Origin: Lingula anatina
Lineage: Eukaryota > Brachiopoda > Lingulata > Lingulida > Lingulidae
Assembly: GCF_001039355.2 (NCBI RefSeq)
Contig: NW_019775495.1
Coordinates: forward strand, 228,128-248,657
Direction: 5' to 3'
Length of the DNA: 20,530 nt
The position numbers and the translations under genes are program-made. The notes under the pieces are model-generated. The model ran no database searches. It had not been told where the DNA came from and was given only the letters and a program-made list of their open reading frames with translations. Positions 9,374 to 19,276 of the stretch are shown one piece after another. Numbering within the stretch: position 1 is the first letter of the stretch; every line of letters begins with the position of its first letter.

Positions 9374-11024
9374 GTAAGTATTAAATATGGCACATGTAAT
9401 AGGAAACCTATTTGTAACTATCTCGAAGATAATCAGTCGGGTTCATATCAGGGCTTTTGGCAACAGAATATTGACTTCACTTAGAAAAAGCGGTAACCAA
9501 GCGGGCAGTGTGTGTATTCTATCAACAGTTCACCTTGAAACAAGTCCTCTGGCAGTGTCGGGTTTCATGAGACCATTTTGTTTTATTGACTGCAGCTATC
9601 TGATCCCTATGTTCAGAGTCAGTCAGATCTGGCACGGCTTTCTCTGAAGTTTGGTGGAGGTCAGATCTCATCTTCCCCAACAATCCACTTTGTATGAAGG
9701 CAAAAATATCCCTTTAAAGCCAGTAGTAACTTCTTTTCGCATACCCCTCACACCTTAACTTAACTTCGGAGCTGCCATCCGTTGACATGTGCTCATATTT
9801 GACCTGGGTATTGTCAAACTGCATTGATTAGGGAAGACGGAATCCAAAATATGAACATAGACATTGCTATGCCATTTTTAAAAAGCCAAATTCGTGACGG
9901 TGTGACAACCATTTAGAGCAACAGTATAGTAAGCATCTCCACGGGCATGCTCTGCAGACATTTACTGTTGATAATGTTCTGGTGTATCGACAAAATAATT
10001 TTAATTGGTATTCAGATTGAAGTATCATCCAAAATCGTACATTCATTTATATAAAGATCAATAAAACACAAAGTTCCTATTCACTTAAAATGTATATGAC
10101 AATACTCAGTAGGTAAAGTTCACTTTAAGATAAAACAAGCCATCAAAATCTTTTTTACCAAATCAAACTTGTAGAGGAATATAATAGTTAATCCTTGTTA
10201 TCCAAAGTAAGAGAATTCCGGATAAGCTCAGCGGCATAAAAATAAAAATTATAAGTCTAAAGCCAGTAATAGATCGTGATTTCTCAACGTTTTGGATAAA
10301 GTAATCCGTAAAGTTAAATATGTAAAAAAAGAAGTTAAAGAAAATGGAAAAATTTCCATTGGAAATCCAAGAGTAAAAGCGCCCTGTATGACATTTATCC
10401 TGCCCTGTTGTCTCTTCTTCCAGGTTGTCCACCACCCGAAAACGGGATAAGCGCAAAATTTTCAGGGAACTTCACTATGGGTTCAGTAGTGAGATACAGG
10501 TGTCTCCCTGACTATGGGCGTCTGTGTGGAGACACACAAAGAAGATGTCTGGGAAATTTGACTTGGTCCGGGAGACCACTGAGGTGTGGAGGTAAAGGGT
10601 TTTAATTTCACAAAAAATATGATACGAAGTCAGTTCTTTAAACTGTCAACCTGTTTGTCTAGCGAAAGTGCTACAAGCAACCCGGTAGGTAAGGTGTATG
10701 TAACGTTAACAGGAAATTAGTAATGGGTGTTCTTTATTGTGCTGGACGTTATAAGGATGAATCAAAACCATGCGAGGGTGTGCCTAGATGATATAGTGCT
10801 TGACGTTTCTAGTTGATGAAGGCGTAACAAGCTAATAATATATACTTTTCCCCTCAGCACTAGCCATTCCAATATGTACATCAGAGGCAGATATAAGTCC
10901 ACCAACAACCCAACCGCTGACGCTCGAGGTGTTCATGGCATATATCACTCGGGTGACAGTGTATTATCTCACACTTAAAGCTCATATGTCAATGTCAGTA
11001 GTGGACATGAATTTACAGTTTTAG
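8711..11024 (+). CDS. LamG-Sushi protein, short paralog (5' end not found)
   Basis: Model: exons 8711-9373, 10424-10591 and 10858-11024 on the plus strand; both introns are phase 1 and so is the intron before 8711. It encodes a LamG/concanavalin A-like domain, one Sushi domain and a 55-residue tail ending at TAG 11022. All frames are intact and all splice sites are GT-AG. Compared with the minus-strand paralog, it lacks the second LamG domain, nearly all of the Thr/Pro stalk, the second Sushi domain and the membrane anchor. As read, the product would not be anchored. It may be an expressed short, soluble paralog or a truncated copy on its way to a pseudogene. The initiating exon with a signal peptide is not identified; it should lie 5' of 8711, inside or left of the window. 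Confidence 0.7.
9374..10423 (+). other. intron of the short paralog
   Basis: A phase-1 intron of 1050 bp, against 581 bp in the paralog (18435-17855). By eye the two introns share little beyond their splice sites, although the flanking exons are strongly conserved. Open frames inside it (9387-9647 plus, 10163-10456 minus) show no domain. Confidence 0.6.
10424..10591 (+). CDS. Sushi (CCP) domain exon, short paralog
   Basis: A symmetric phase 1-1 exon of 168 nt between acceptor tctcttcttccag and donor gtaaag. It begins CPPPENG, continues GSVVRYRCLPDY and RRCLGNLTWSGRP, and ends LRCGG. These are the four canonical Sushi cysteines with the W-S-G-R-P motif before the last one. A fifth cysteine lies in LCGD, where the paralog has ISGD. 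The exon has the same length as its minus-strand counterpart (17854-17687) and matches it at about 41 of 56 residues. Confidence 0.85.
10858..11024 (+). CDS. truncated stalk exon with new stop, short paralog
   Basis: After acceptor cccctcag the frame reads ALAIPICTSEADISPPTTQP and stops at TAG 11022. Its first 20 residues align with the start of the minus-strand stalk exon (APAIPMCTLKEETRPPTTQP). Only one stalk repeat unit is present, after which the sequence diverges into an unrelated tail of about 35 residues without a membrane segment. The intron just before it also aligns with the intron before the minus-strand stalk exon, which supports a shared acceptor. Confidence 0.6.
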
Positions 11025-11104
11025 CTCCACCTCCTGTTGCCTACTTTGTATATATCCACGCCCTACTCATTGAGTGGGTATAGTTTGTTAGTCTAACTGT
11101 CAAT

Positions 11105-11110
11105 AATAAA
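11105..11110 (+). terminator. poly(A) signal of the short LamG-Sushi paralog
   Basis: A canonical AATAAA lies about 80 nt after the TAG at 11022-11024, followed by a G/T-rich stretch (gtgtagtttttt). This is a plausible 3' end for a transcript with a very short 3' UTR. Confidence 0.5.
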
Positions 11111-14105
11111 CGTGTAGTTTTTTCAACTCTCGTTTTTCCTCTGAAACGCATATCGGCATACTTTTTGTATTTCAAAGCAGTTGAGTGAATTCGATATATT
11201 TCAAATTTTGGTGGTTTGGCGTAACGGTAAAAACACTAGTGGTTTCACATTTGTGTCGTTCTTTAGTGCTCATTTTCCATTTATTAAAAGAGTTTATGAT
11301 TAAAAAATTGATTATATTTTTTTAAATCTCCATAAAGGAGTTATATTGTTTTTCTATTTACTTATGTATTCATTTTTCGCCCTTTAATACAAGTTAGTGA
11401 ATTTCTTATAGTTTAAACCAAGTACACAGTGACAAATTTCAATGCAAGTTGGTAGGACTGGTGTTATTATGTAAGCTATGGGGCAGTGGGTTTCTGTTGA
11501 ATTGTAAGAGATATAACAGTTGCTCTAGGAAGACTTGCTTGTGTTAGTGAACTGAGGCACCGAAACATTAAAACTCAGTATACTTATGTACAGGAGTCTT
11601 GAGGCAGGCCATTAGAACCAAACGCAATAGTCACCTTTGATTCGAGAAATTGATACAGACAAACATTTGCCATACCTTCACTTTCCCTTGAAAACCTGTT
11701 GGGGGCAAGTGCCAGGGTCACAACCTTGATTGTGTATATAGATGGTTACTTGATGAGTGACATGTACCACGCTGAACGAGCAGTAAGGATGAGGCACCAT
11801 TCTATTAATAATTAACATTGGATTCCACACTGTATGGTTATAAAGACAAAGAAAACATTTTTGTTTCTTGGAGATAAATTGGTTAAGGTGAGCATCGAGG
11901 CTTTTTAAAGAAAATAAGACATGAAAGGGCTTCGACAGACTTGTTGAAATGTTAAAATGCTGATTTTAGAATGCCGTTACGGTCTTGCGCTCTGTATTAT
12001 TTTATTAAGGGCGATTTACGTTTGTACAGCTTGTATTGCAGAATGATCCGATGGCTTACTAATGCGTATGCATTTTACATGTATTGGCAAATGGGTTCTC
12101 TCAATGAGTCTGAGTATGATAGCCCGAATCGTAATTAAGGTGAAATACCTCGAATTACAAAAACAAAAAGAGACAAATTATACATTTTTGAAATGATAGT
12201 TTAATCAATTTGTTTTACGACAACAAAATACATGTATAAGCATAAACCTGCACTTTAAAGGTATTTCTCATACAAAATTAAAACATCGAATTCCATTGAA
12301 GTACAAAACAGCGAATATACATGTATAAGGTTGACAAAAGATTGATCTTCCATTTCAATTACATTTTACTTCACCAAAGTTTCAACATTCACATATAAAT
12401 ATATGAATCAAATATCTTGTATTAAGATGAGTATCAGTATAATGAATATCTGACAGGTCAAAGTATTTGAAGTACAAAAGATTTTTAAGAATTACAACAA
12501 TAAGTTCTACTTCAGAATAAAAATGATATCAATAAGGAAAAACCTACCCTCAAGATCAATATTAAACTACTCGCTCTGTCACACAAAAGCATATGAATAA
12601 ATAAAATTTGCAAAACTGTATTGAAAAGCAAAACAATTTCGTAGTGGCCAAAGCATCAACTATTTAACTTTCAATGACAACTTTAATCACAAATGTTAAA
12701 TCAATAGCTTTGACTGTTTTACATTAGAATCAAATATAAAATTCATTAAATTGTTTTCAAAAAATGTATCCTCCAATTATATAACAATCAAAATATTATT
12801 TTAAAAATCTAAAGATCCTTTATCTAAATAACTAGAGGTTTTACAATGAAGAAGTAGAACCAATTTGGAGTTCACCGTCACACCAGAATACAAAGGTGTT
12901 AGATTTAACAAAAACCTATCACTTAAATCAAACTACTAAAAATGAATCCTCCACAAATCTCAAAACATCACATTAAAAAAATTTCTTTCTCAAATAAATA
13001 TATTAACAGTAAAGAAAGACAAAAAACACTTGAGGCGTCACTTTTACACCAGAACACACAAAAAAACTATATATCAATCTCAAAAACTTGATCAAAATAC
13101 AAGAAAGAAAGAAAAATCTTCCGTAATTATCCAAACACCAAAGATTATTTTAATATAAACATGTTTAAAATAAAAAGTGAACACTGTACAGTTAAAGCAT
13201 ACTGGTTTTAACAATATGTAATCTGTTTGCCTTAGACAGATCTTTTCTTAATTTGGTAAGGGGTGCGACTACATGAGTCTTCTATTTTAAAAGAAGCAAG
13301 CTGATGCACTAATCAGTGTGAAACTACGGCACAGGCGATGCCATGACTTTTCTACATTAGATGGATTTTCATGTAAATTTAATGAGGCACGAAGGGATCC
13401 CTGTTTTGATTAAGGGCAGTAGTCGTGTGTATTACCTGTAAAAATGTAAAGTTTAAAGCTGCAATATATTTCTTTCTACGCCAAATCCCTTAACACGTGA
13501 CACTGTAAAAAAAATAATAATAAACAATGGCCAAAACGAATGAGAAAATAAACAATCACTTGTCAGTGCTCGACCAGTGTTCGGTTTAGACTATCATCCC
13601 ATATGTTGGTTACTCAAAAGGGAAGGTCAAACAGAAAAGTGAAAAATGAACGTCTCAGTGTGGTAAAATACAAAAGGAGAATCGAATCAGCAGTGAGTGC
13701 GAACTTATATCAGAAACCGTTTGAAAAACCATGGGGTTGTAAAGAGGGCATTAAGGCAATTACTTGGGGAAATTTAATAAACGACATTTGTGAATTTGCA
13801 TATAATGTTTTGAGGATAAGTGAATGAATTTTGCACTAACACTGTAATAAATTTTGCTTCTATTTGAAATTATATACTTCTGTATGTGTGTTCTGCTCGC
13901 TATATCATAATACACTAATACAAATAAAGTTATAATGGCATTCTACTAATACTCAAAAAAATTAAGTAACTCCAAAAACCCCATGCCAGAAATTTAGAAA
14001 AGATAATGTTTAGCAGGGCAGAAGTTTTGTAAAATATATATTATTAACTTTCAACCACATTCTGTCTCCACTTGAAAGTTTAACGTTCATTATGTGCATT
14101 TAAGA
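11111..14105. other. AT-rich non-coding spacer between the convergent paralogs
   Basis: I see no convincing exon on either strand. From about 12160 to 13180 the plus strand is very poor in G and dense in stop codons. The 74-codon plus-strand frame at 13603-13827 has no recognisable motif. The 3' UTR of the minus-strand gene must start here. Candidate minus-strand poly(A) signals are ATTAAA at 13778-13773 and AATAAA at 12005-12000; I cannot choose between them. Confidence 0.5.
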
Positions 14106-14359
14106 TTAACGAAGCAACCGTGGCGCAGGTTCGACATTTGTTCGTCTTCCCCTAAATCGTCGCAACCAACCACGCACTCTGCGCACCGCCCTCCTCCCGT
14201 GCCTGTACAATATTGGGAGATCAGACACAACAACCAATGCGACGAGGCCTACTAAAACACTTATGGCAACAGTTGCGGTTGGAACAACAACGGTAAGCGG
14301 AGCCTCCTTCGGTGGGTATCTTTGGCCTTTTGGTTTTGGTTTTACTTCTGGGATTGTCT
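14106..14359 (-). CDS. juxtamembrane, transmembrane helix and Arg-rich tail exon
   Basis: After acceptor tatatttcag the frame reads ETIPEVKPKPKGQRYPPKEAP, followed by the hydrophobic run LTVVVPTATVAISVLVGLVA and LVVV, which is a single membrane span. The tail after DLPILY is about 32 residues with 13 arginines (for example RRAVRRVRGWLRRFRGRR), matching the positive-inside rule for a type I protein. No tyrosine signalling motif is seen. Stop codon TAA at 14108-14106. Confidence 0.8.
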
Positions 14360-17300
14360 CTGAAATATAAGGATGTATCATTACTTCGCTGTACATGATT
14401 AAAACAGAAGAGCGCCAACAGTCAATGAGAAGCAAATACTCTTCTGCACCACTATAAATCAAGGCAGTGGACTTATCCGTGAAGAAACTACCAATACAGC
14501 AAAATGGCGTACCTACACAACCCTGTAAATTCTTCCATCCTTTACCAGGAACACAGCTCACTGATCTATTCACTGTGCCGTCAGGGAAAAAGAAACCTTC
14601 TTCACACACCAAGGTGATATTAACGACTCCCTCTCTTTGCTCGTCGGACACATTACTTGCTATCCTGGCATGGGGTGGTGCAGGTGGCTTGAGACATGGT
14701 TGGAATAAAGGCGTGGTTGTCTCTACCTTTGATGTTGTTGTGGCTTCCGTTGTTGATGGACTTTTCTCTGCCTCTGACGTGGACTTGGGCGCTGGCTTGA
14801 CTGTGGGTGGACTTGTCTCTACATTTGTTGTGAGTGTTGGTTGGGTTGTTGGTGGACTTGTCTCTACCTTTGTTCTGGGTGTTGTTTGGTTTGTTGGTGG
14901 ACTTGTCTCTACTTCTGTTGTGGGTGTTGGTTGGGTTGTTGGTGGACTTGTCTCTACCTCTGTTGTGGGTTTTGGTTGGGTTGTTGGTGGACTTGTCTCT
15001 ACCTCTGTTGTGAGTGTTGGTTGGGTTGTTGGTGGACTTGTCTCTACCTCTGTTGTGAGTGTTAGATGGGTTGTTGGTGGACTTGTCTCTACCTCTGTTT
15101 TGGGTGTTAGATGGGTTGTTGGCAGACTTGTCTCTACCTCTGTTTTGGGTGTTGGTTGGGTTGTTGGTGGACGTGTCTCTTCTTTCAAGGTGCACATCGG
15201 AATAGCTGGTGCTGAAGGTAATAAGATGCTGTGTGCTAGTTAGGACTTTATCAACGAGACAATTTATCTTCAGTCCACATATTTTAACTTCGCTAGCTGC
15301 CCGTAATACAGCACTGAGAAATTTACGTAGTAACATATTTGAAAATTTCCAAACTTTAAACGTCAAGCACTGTGTTATCCCTTCGTGTCCTCACATATTT
15401 TGATTTGCCATTATTACACCCAACACAATAATGAACATCATTAATTACTAAATCTACTGTCAGCTAAACACGCACCTCACCTGCCAAACACATGTAGTAC
15501 TTACGCTAGACAAACAGGTGGAAAGTTAAAAGGAACTGACAGTGTAACAAATTTACCGATAATATTCTTACGAAATTATAAACGATCATAATAACGTTTA
15601 TAAAAATAAAACCTCGTGATGCATTGCAGAAGCCCCATGCCCTCTTGATCCAGTCTGAGCTATTAGCAGACGTGTTGTAGATCATCAAGCAGCCAAGTTT
15701 GCCTTCAAATCCGTGTCGTTTGCCTAAAAATGAGCAAGCAGTTATTGTTTGGTTAACATTCTAACATTCATACACAAAGAATATAGATCCACCACGCAGC
15801 TACTGATATCATTATAAAAGGCACATTTACTGTGGGGACACGTATACGGAATGATGGGTACACAGAGGAAGGCTCCCACCGAATTGCCGAGCAGACTTTT
15901 TCATGGACCCCAAAGCATTCCAAAACCCTTCCCTCCCGCCATGACTGCATTTTTTCACTAAGTATTTAATTTTAAAAGAAAATACAATGTACTATGAACG
16001 ATATTTTGTTTCATGGTGTGACAGTATGTGGCGCAATATTCGAAACAAACGTTGTCGAGGTGATGAAACTACCGTTAGGTCATTAAGCGTATGGTTACTA
16101 TCTTATGCTATCAGTTATTCAAACGAGGATCTGTCACGTTATGGTATGTTTTCATATTCAGGAATCCTTAACTATCAGATCGGGTGATTTTACTTGGTGA
16201 CATGATAAAACACTCGTACATGTATGCAAAGGAAAGATGAATCAACCGTTTGTAGCAAACAGATTTTGAAACGGCTCGCTCAGACATGCCCTAGTGCAGT
16301 ATGATATGTGTAAGAAAAAGGATATTAAAGCCAAGAATAAAAAACATAAAGGTACTTACCTATGTAGATGTCATACTCTGTCACCATGTCATAACTACCC
16401 ACATGTTTTTCTTCCAGTAATTGCAAGTCCTTGTAAATCGATATATTTCCACTGTTTTTTGTATACGTCACTGCTACATTGTTCCATGCACATTGCTCAA
16501 TTACAATTCCTCCTAGAGAATGAAAATTATCCACGGAATATTCATTCCTTAGACTAACAAACATTGATTGGGACTTAAACCCAATCACTAAGCCCTTCTT
16601 CAAATCTGTTCCTTGCGGCTGTAAGTAGTATACTAGTCGATAATTTGGGTCGTTTTCAGGGTTGAAGCTAATCTAAAAAGGAACGATTTTGATTATCTGT
16701 CAATTTTACCTCCGCTAAAAGGTAATCATTTGCAATTTGTGTACTTTTGTATCTTTGTATAATCATTTATTTGGACGGTAATCAGTTTGCTTCAGTTTCG
16801 CTTTTTTGCTAAGTTGTACCTCCATTTACATCGTCTAAAAAACATGTGGCTATATTCTATTTGTTGTTTTATTCTTTGATTATCTGGCGGCACAACATAT
16901 ATTTTTAAGGAAACTGTTAATCTATAGTTTGAAAAAAAAGTATTTTGACAGACTATTTGAGCCGTCTTCAGTGACCACGCACGGATAGCAATGATAGACA
17001 TACTGTTATATACAGGTAGTTCTGAGAGGCATACTGTTCTGAAATCCAGGGCATTCCATCCACACTTACCATTATGGTAAACTCGCCCCGCACATCGAGT
17101 GCGCCATTGTTTGGAATATGTATGTACGAATCACTTGTATTCAGTCGGATGGCTGTTCCCTCAGTTCCTCCCTGACCGATGTCCCAGGCCCATTCACCAT
17201 GAACTGTCATGTTATTTCCGTATCCGCTCAAATCGGCAAGTCCGACGTGCTCTGATAATATCCACAATCCTTTAAGTGATAGTTCCACTATGGAGTGAGA

Positions 17301-19092
17301 AGAAAATATATATAACCATCCACTAAAATATAACTGTTAACCAAATTCTCAGAATTTATAAATATCTTTTTGACGTATGTGTGTAAGAAACAAAGGGCGT
17401 TAGAAAATTCAAATTTAATAAAATATTACTTACGCATATTTCTTTATGCAAATAAATCTCAAGATACTTATTATGTATAAATGACAACTGAAATTGAACT
17501 CCTCACTTCATATTCCTTAAATGACGTATTCAATTTAATTTTATAATTAAATACTAATTAAGGCAACTCATGGATGAGCAAAGGCATGCAAATTATAAAC
17601 AGAAGTGGAATGACCACGTCACTTCCGTCTACCCAGATGACCTATAAACAGACGTACACACAGGGGCCATGGTAGATATCCTTTACCTCCACATGTCATT
17701 GGTCTCCCGGACCAAGTCAAATTTCCCAGACATCTTCTTTGTCCGTCTCCGCTGATATATGCATATCCAGGGAGACAATCGAACATCACCACTGAACCCA
17801 TAGTGAAGTTCCCTGAAAAATTTGTGTTTATTCCGCACTCGGGTGGTGGACAACCTGGAAAAGGAAATTCTTATGACGGGATTAGTGGCATGCAATGCGC
17901 GTTTGACCCAATTAAAATTTAAAAAAACCTCACGTGATGCTTGTTGAAAAAAATTATAAAATGCATGAGAGTGATTATTCAGTTCAAATAATGGATCCGG
18001 ATTTACACCATTTTGCATTAGTTACACTAATAACGATAAATTAAAATCGCGCTCTTTGCAATTACGGAACCATCTTTTTGACCGACTAATTAAATGTTCA
18101 TAACATGTTATTGCATATAGAGATGAATGACAAAAATGCTGATATGCTAAACTTGTGTCATCATCGGAACGTTACACGGTGCCTACTTTACAAAGGGGAA
18201 TATTTTTACAACAGCATACTACTCTACCATAAATTATGTTTTGACACAGTGATAAAACACTAGGCGATAAGTGTTGGCTGGTCAAACCTCGAGACAATTG
18301 TTTTTTTTTTTACTCCGGTGATAAATTTTACAATCTTCACTTCAACACCGTTTTCTCCTCAGTCACTCTCCTAGTAACACCTTAATCAAACATAATGTTA
18401 TGATACGAATAGCCTCAGTATGTACATGTACTTACTTAAATTTGCCCTTTCTTTGCATCTGTTCCAAGCTTCATTAACACATTGTAGATCGACGGCTGTG
18501 TCAAACAGCTGAACGCAGGATAGTCGTCCATCGAAAACACGATAGTCATTTTTTCTTTTACCAATCACTAAGTCCATGCCTGTTTTTAGTTGAAACTGTC
18601 CCAGCGTGGATGTTTTATTGATGAAGACATGAGTATCCAACCTTCCAACCCCTATCATGGCACTACCAGTGGCATGATCGTATTGCACAATAACTTTGTG
18701 CCAAGTGTTGACAGTGAACGCATCTGGTAGTTCAATTACGTGGTCATTTGATGATAAATCAAGAAGATTGACATACAGTGTGTTCCCTTCAGGAAACTGC
18801 CAGACATGGAGACCCCGTGCTTCTGACCCAGTATACTCAAACAGACAACAAGGGTCTAGTTTTTCAGGGTAAATCAGGAATATCAGAGTAAAACTTCTCA
18901 CTGCCAATACAGGATTCCCAGGCACCACCATATGTGAGCCATGATCGCTAGAAAAACGCGGGGCATGGGCGCTTCCGTACGGACCGGAAGCTGGCGTTAT
19001 ATCATAGAGGGTGCCATTGTGACAATTTCCGCTCAGGTCGGCGCCAAGACTGTTTGCATCAAGTGGCCAGAAAGCTACTGGCTTTACATTTC
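14106..19092 (-). CDS. LamG-Sushi-LamG-mucin stalk-Sushi transmembrane protein (5' end not found)
   Basis: Model: minus-strand exons 19092-18436, 17854-17687, 17287-17070, 16672-16360, 15723-15613, 15211-14513 and 14359-14106. Phases run 1, 1, 1, 0, 1, 1, 1, 1 without conflict, and the sum is about 805 codons. Domain order is LamG-like 1, Sushi 1, LamG-like 2, a Thr/Pro stalk, Sushi 2, a transmembrane helix and an arginine-rich tail. This is the layout of a type I cell-surface receptor or adhesion protein with glycan- or protein-binding domains held on an O-glycosylated stalk. I do not recognise a named gene. The exon with the signal peptide lies 5' of 19092 and is not identified. A shorter convergent paralog lies at 8711-11024. 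Ligand and signalling role are unknown. Confidence 0.8.
14360..14512 (-). other. probable 153-nt intron, open in frame
   Basis: Donor GTACGC (14512) and acceptor tatatttcag (14360) are both phase 1, and the removed length is divisible by three with no stop. Its translation (starting GTPFCCIGSFF) looks unlike the flanking domains. Splicing it out joins the last Sushi cysteine (GCV) to the juxtamembrane ETIPEV. Retention would add 51 residues without breaking the frame. Confidence 0.55.
14513..15211 (-). CDS. mucin-like Thr/Pro stalk and second Sushi domain exon
   Basis: A phase 1-1 exon of 233 codons after acceptor ttaccttcag. It starts APAIPMCTLKEE, runs through about ten Thr/Pro repeat units, then reads FQPCLKPPAPPHARI, NITLVCEEGFFFPDG, NRSVSCVPGKGW and LQGCV, a Sushi domain with its four cysteines. 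N-glycosylation sites NVS, NIT and NRS are visible. The stalk should be densely O-glycosylated and extended, holding the lectin-like domains away from the membrane. Confidence 0.82.
14721..15176 (-). repeat. 45-bp coding minisatellite (15-residue mucin repeat)
   Basis: Eight clear units of the form T-S-P-P-T-T-Q-P-T-x-x-T-E-V-E, then two degenerate units, one of them with two extra residues. Because 45 is divisible by three, the repeat also leaves other frames open: a 258-codon plus-strand frame (14467-15243) and a 237-codon minus-strand frame (15366-14653). Both are repeat shadows. Unit number is likely to vary between alleles. Confidence 0.92.
15613..15723 (-). CDS. LamG-like 2, third exon
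   Basis: A phase 1-1 exon of 111 nt after acceptor gctcatttttag. It reads KRHGFEGKLGCLMIYNTSAN and ends WGFCNASR. It aligns with the closing part of LamG-like 1 (GKRKNDYRVFDGRLSCVQLFD...WNRC), including the two conserved cysteines. The donor GTTTTA is weak, but its position and phase fit. Confidence 0.75.
16360..16672 (-). CDS. LamG-like 2, second exon
   Basis: Starts in phase 0 after acceptor gttcctttttag and ends in phase 1 at gtaagtacc. It reads ISFNPENDPNYRLVYYL, KKGLVIGFKSQSMFVSL and WNNVAVTYTKNSGNISIYKD, ending YDIYIG. The WNNVAVTY strand corresponds to the TWHKVIVQYD strand of LamG-like 1. NIS is a possible glycosylation site. Confidence 0.75.
17070..17287 (-). CDS. LamG-like 2, first exon
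   Basis: Starts in phase 1 after acceptor cactccatag and ends in phase 0 at gtaagtgtg. It reads ELSLKGLWILSEHVGLADLS, NNMTVHG, then AIRLNTSDSYIHIPNNGALD and GEFTIM. GLWIL..ADLSGYGNN parallels AFWPLD..ADLSGNCHN of LamG-like 1. Unlike LamG-like 1, which is a single exon, this domain is split over three exons. Confidence 0.75.
17687..17854 (-). CDS. Sushi (CCP) domain 1 exon, long paralog
   Basis: A phase 1-1 exon of 168 nt after acceptor ttccttttccag, with donor gtaaag. It reads CPPPECGINTNFSGNFTMG, MFDCLPGYAYISGDG, RRCLGNLTWSGRP and MTCGG. The canonical cysteines are present, plus an extra one in CPPPEC where the plus-strand paralog has Asn. Confidence 0.85.
18436..19092 (-). CDS. LamG-like domain 1 exon, long paralog
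   Basis: A phase 1-1 exon of 219 codons between acceptor tatcttctag and donor gtaagtac. It reads VAFWPLDANSLGADLSG, FTLIFLIYPEKLDPCCLFEY, NTWHKVIVQYDHATGS and RLSCVQLFDTAVDLQCVNEAW. It is the full-length counterpart of 8711-9373. It differs by an adjacent second cysteine (PCCL against PCGL) and many surface substitutions. Confidence 0.85.
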
Positions 19093-19276
19093 CTAGAAGA
19101 TAAAATCATCTTACGTTAAAAAGACAAGAAATCATTGCTTTTATATACAGGGGTATAAGCAATTATGTTACAAATGGGCTTGGTAAATATAAACAAAGAC
19201 ACAAAAACTACTATAAGACAGTTTATAATGCCTTTAGTTACAATTATGTTACAAATGAGCCTGGTAAATATTAACA
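19093..19276 (-). repeat. conserved intron 5' of LamG 1 with a duplicated 36-bp segment
   Basis: The minus strand here aligns with 8580-8710 of the short paralog. Within it, 19160-19195 and 19241-19276 are a direct repeat (33 of 36 bases, 81-bp period). The plus copy carries the segment only once. Confidence 0.7.

Noticed and set aside
14467-15243. 258-codon plus-strand open frame rich in Val, Gly, Ser and Trp
   Set aside because: It is the antisense reading of the 45-bp stalk repeat, which leaves other frames open. The minus-strand frame has domains, splice sites and a membrane span.
14653-15366. 237-codon minus-strand frame with DKSTNNPTNTHN repeats
   Set aside because: An out-of-frame reading of the same repeat. 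It does not join in phase to the neighbouring exons and has no domain outside the repeat.
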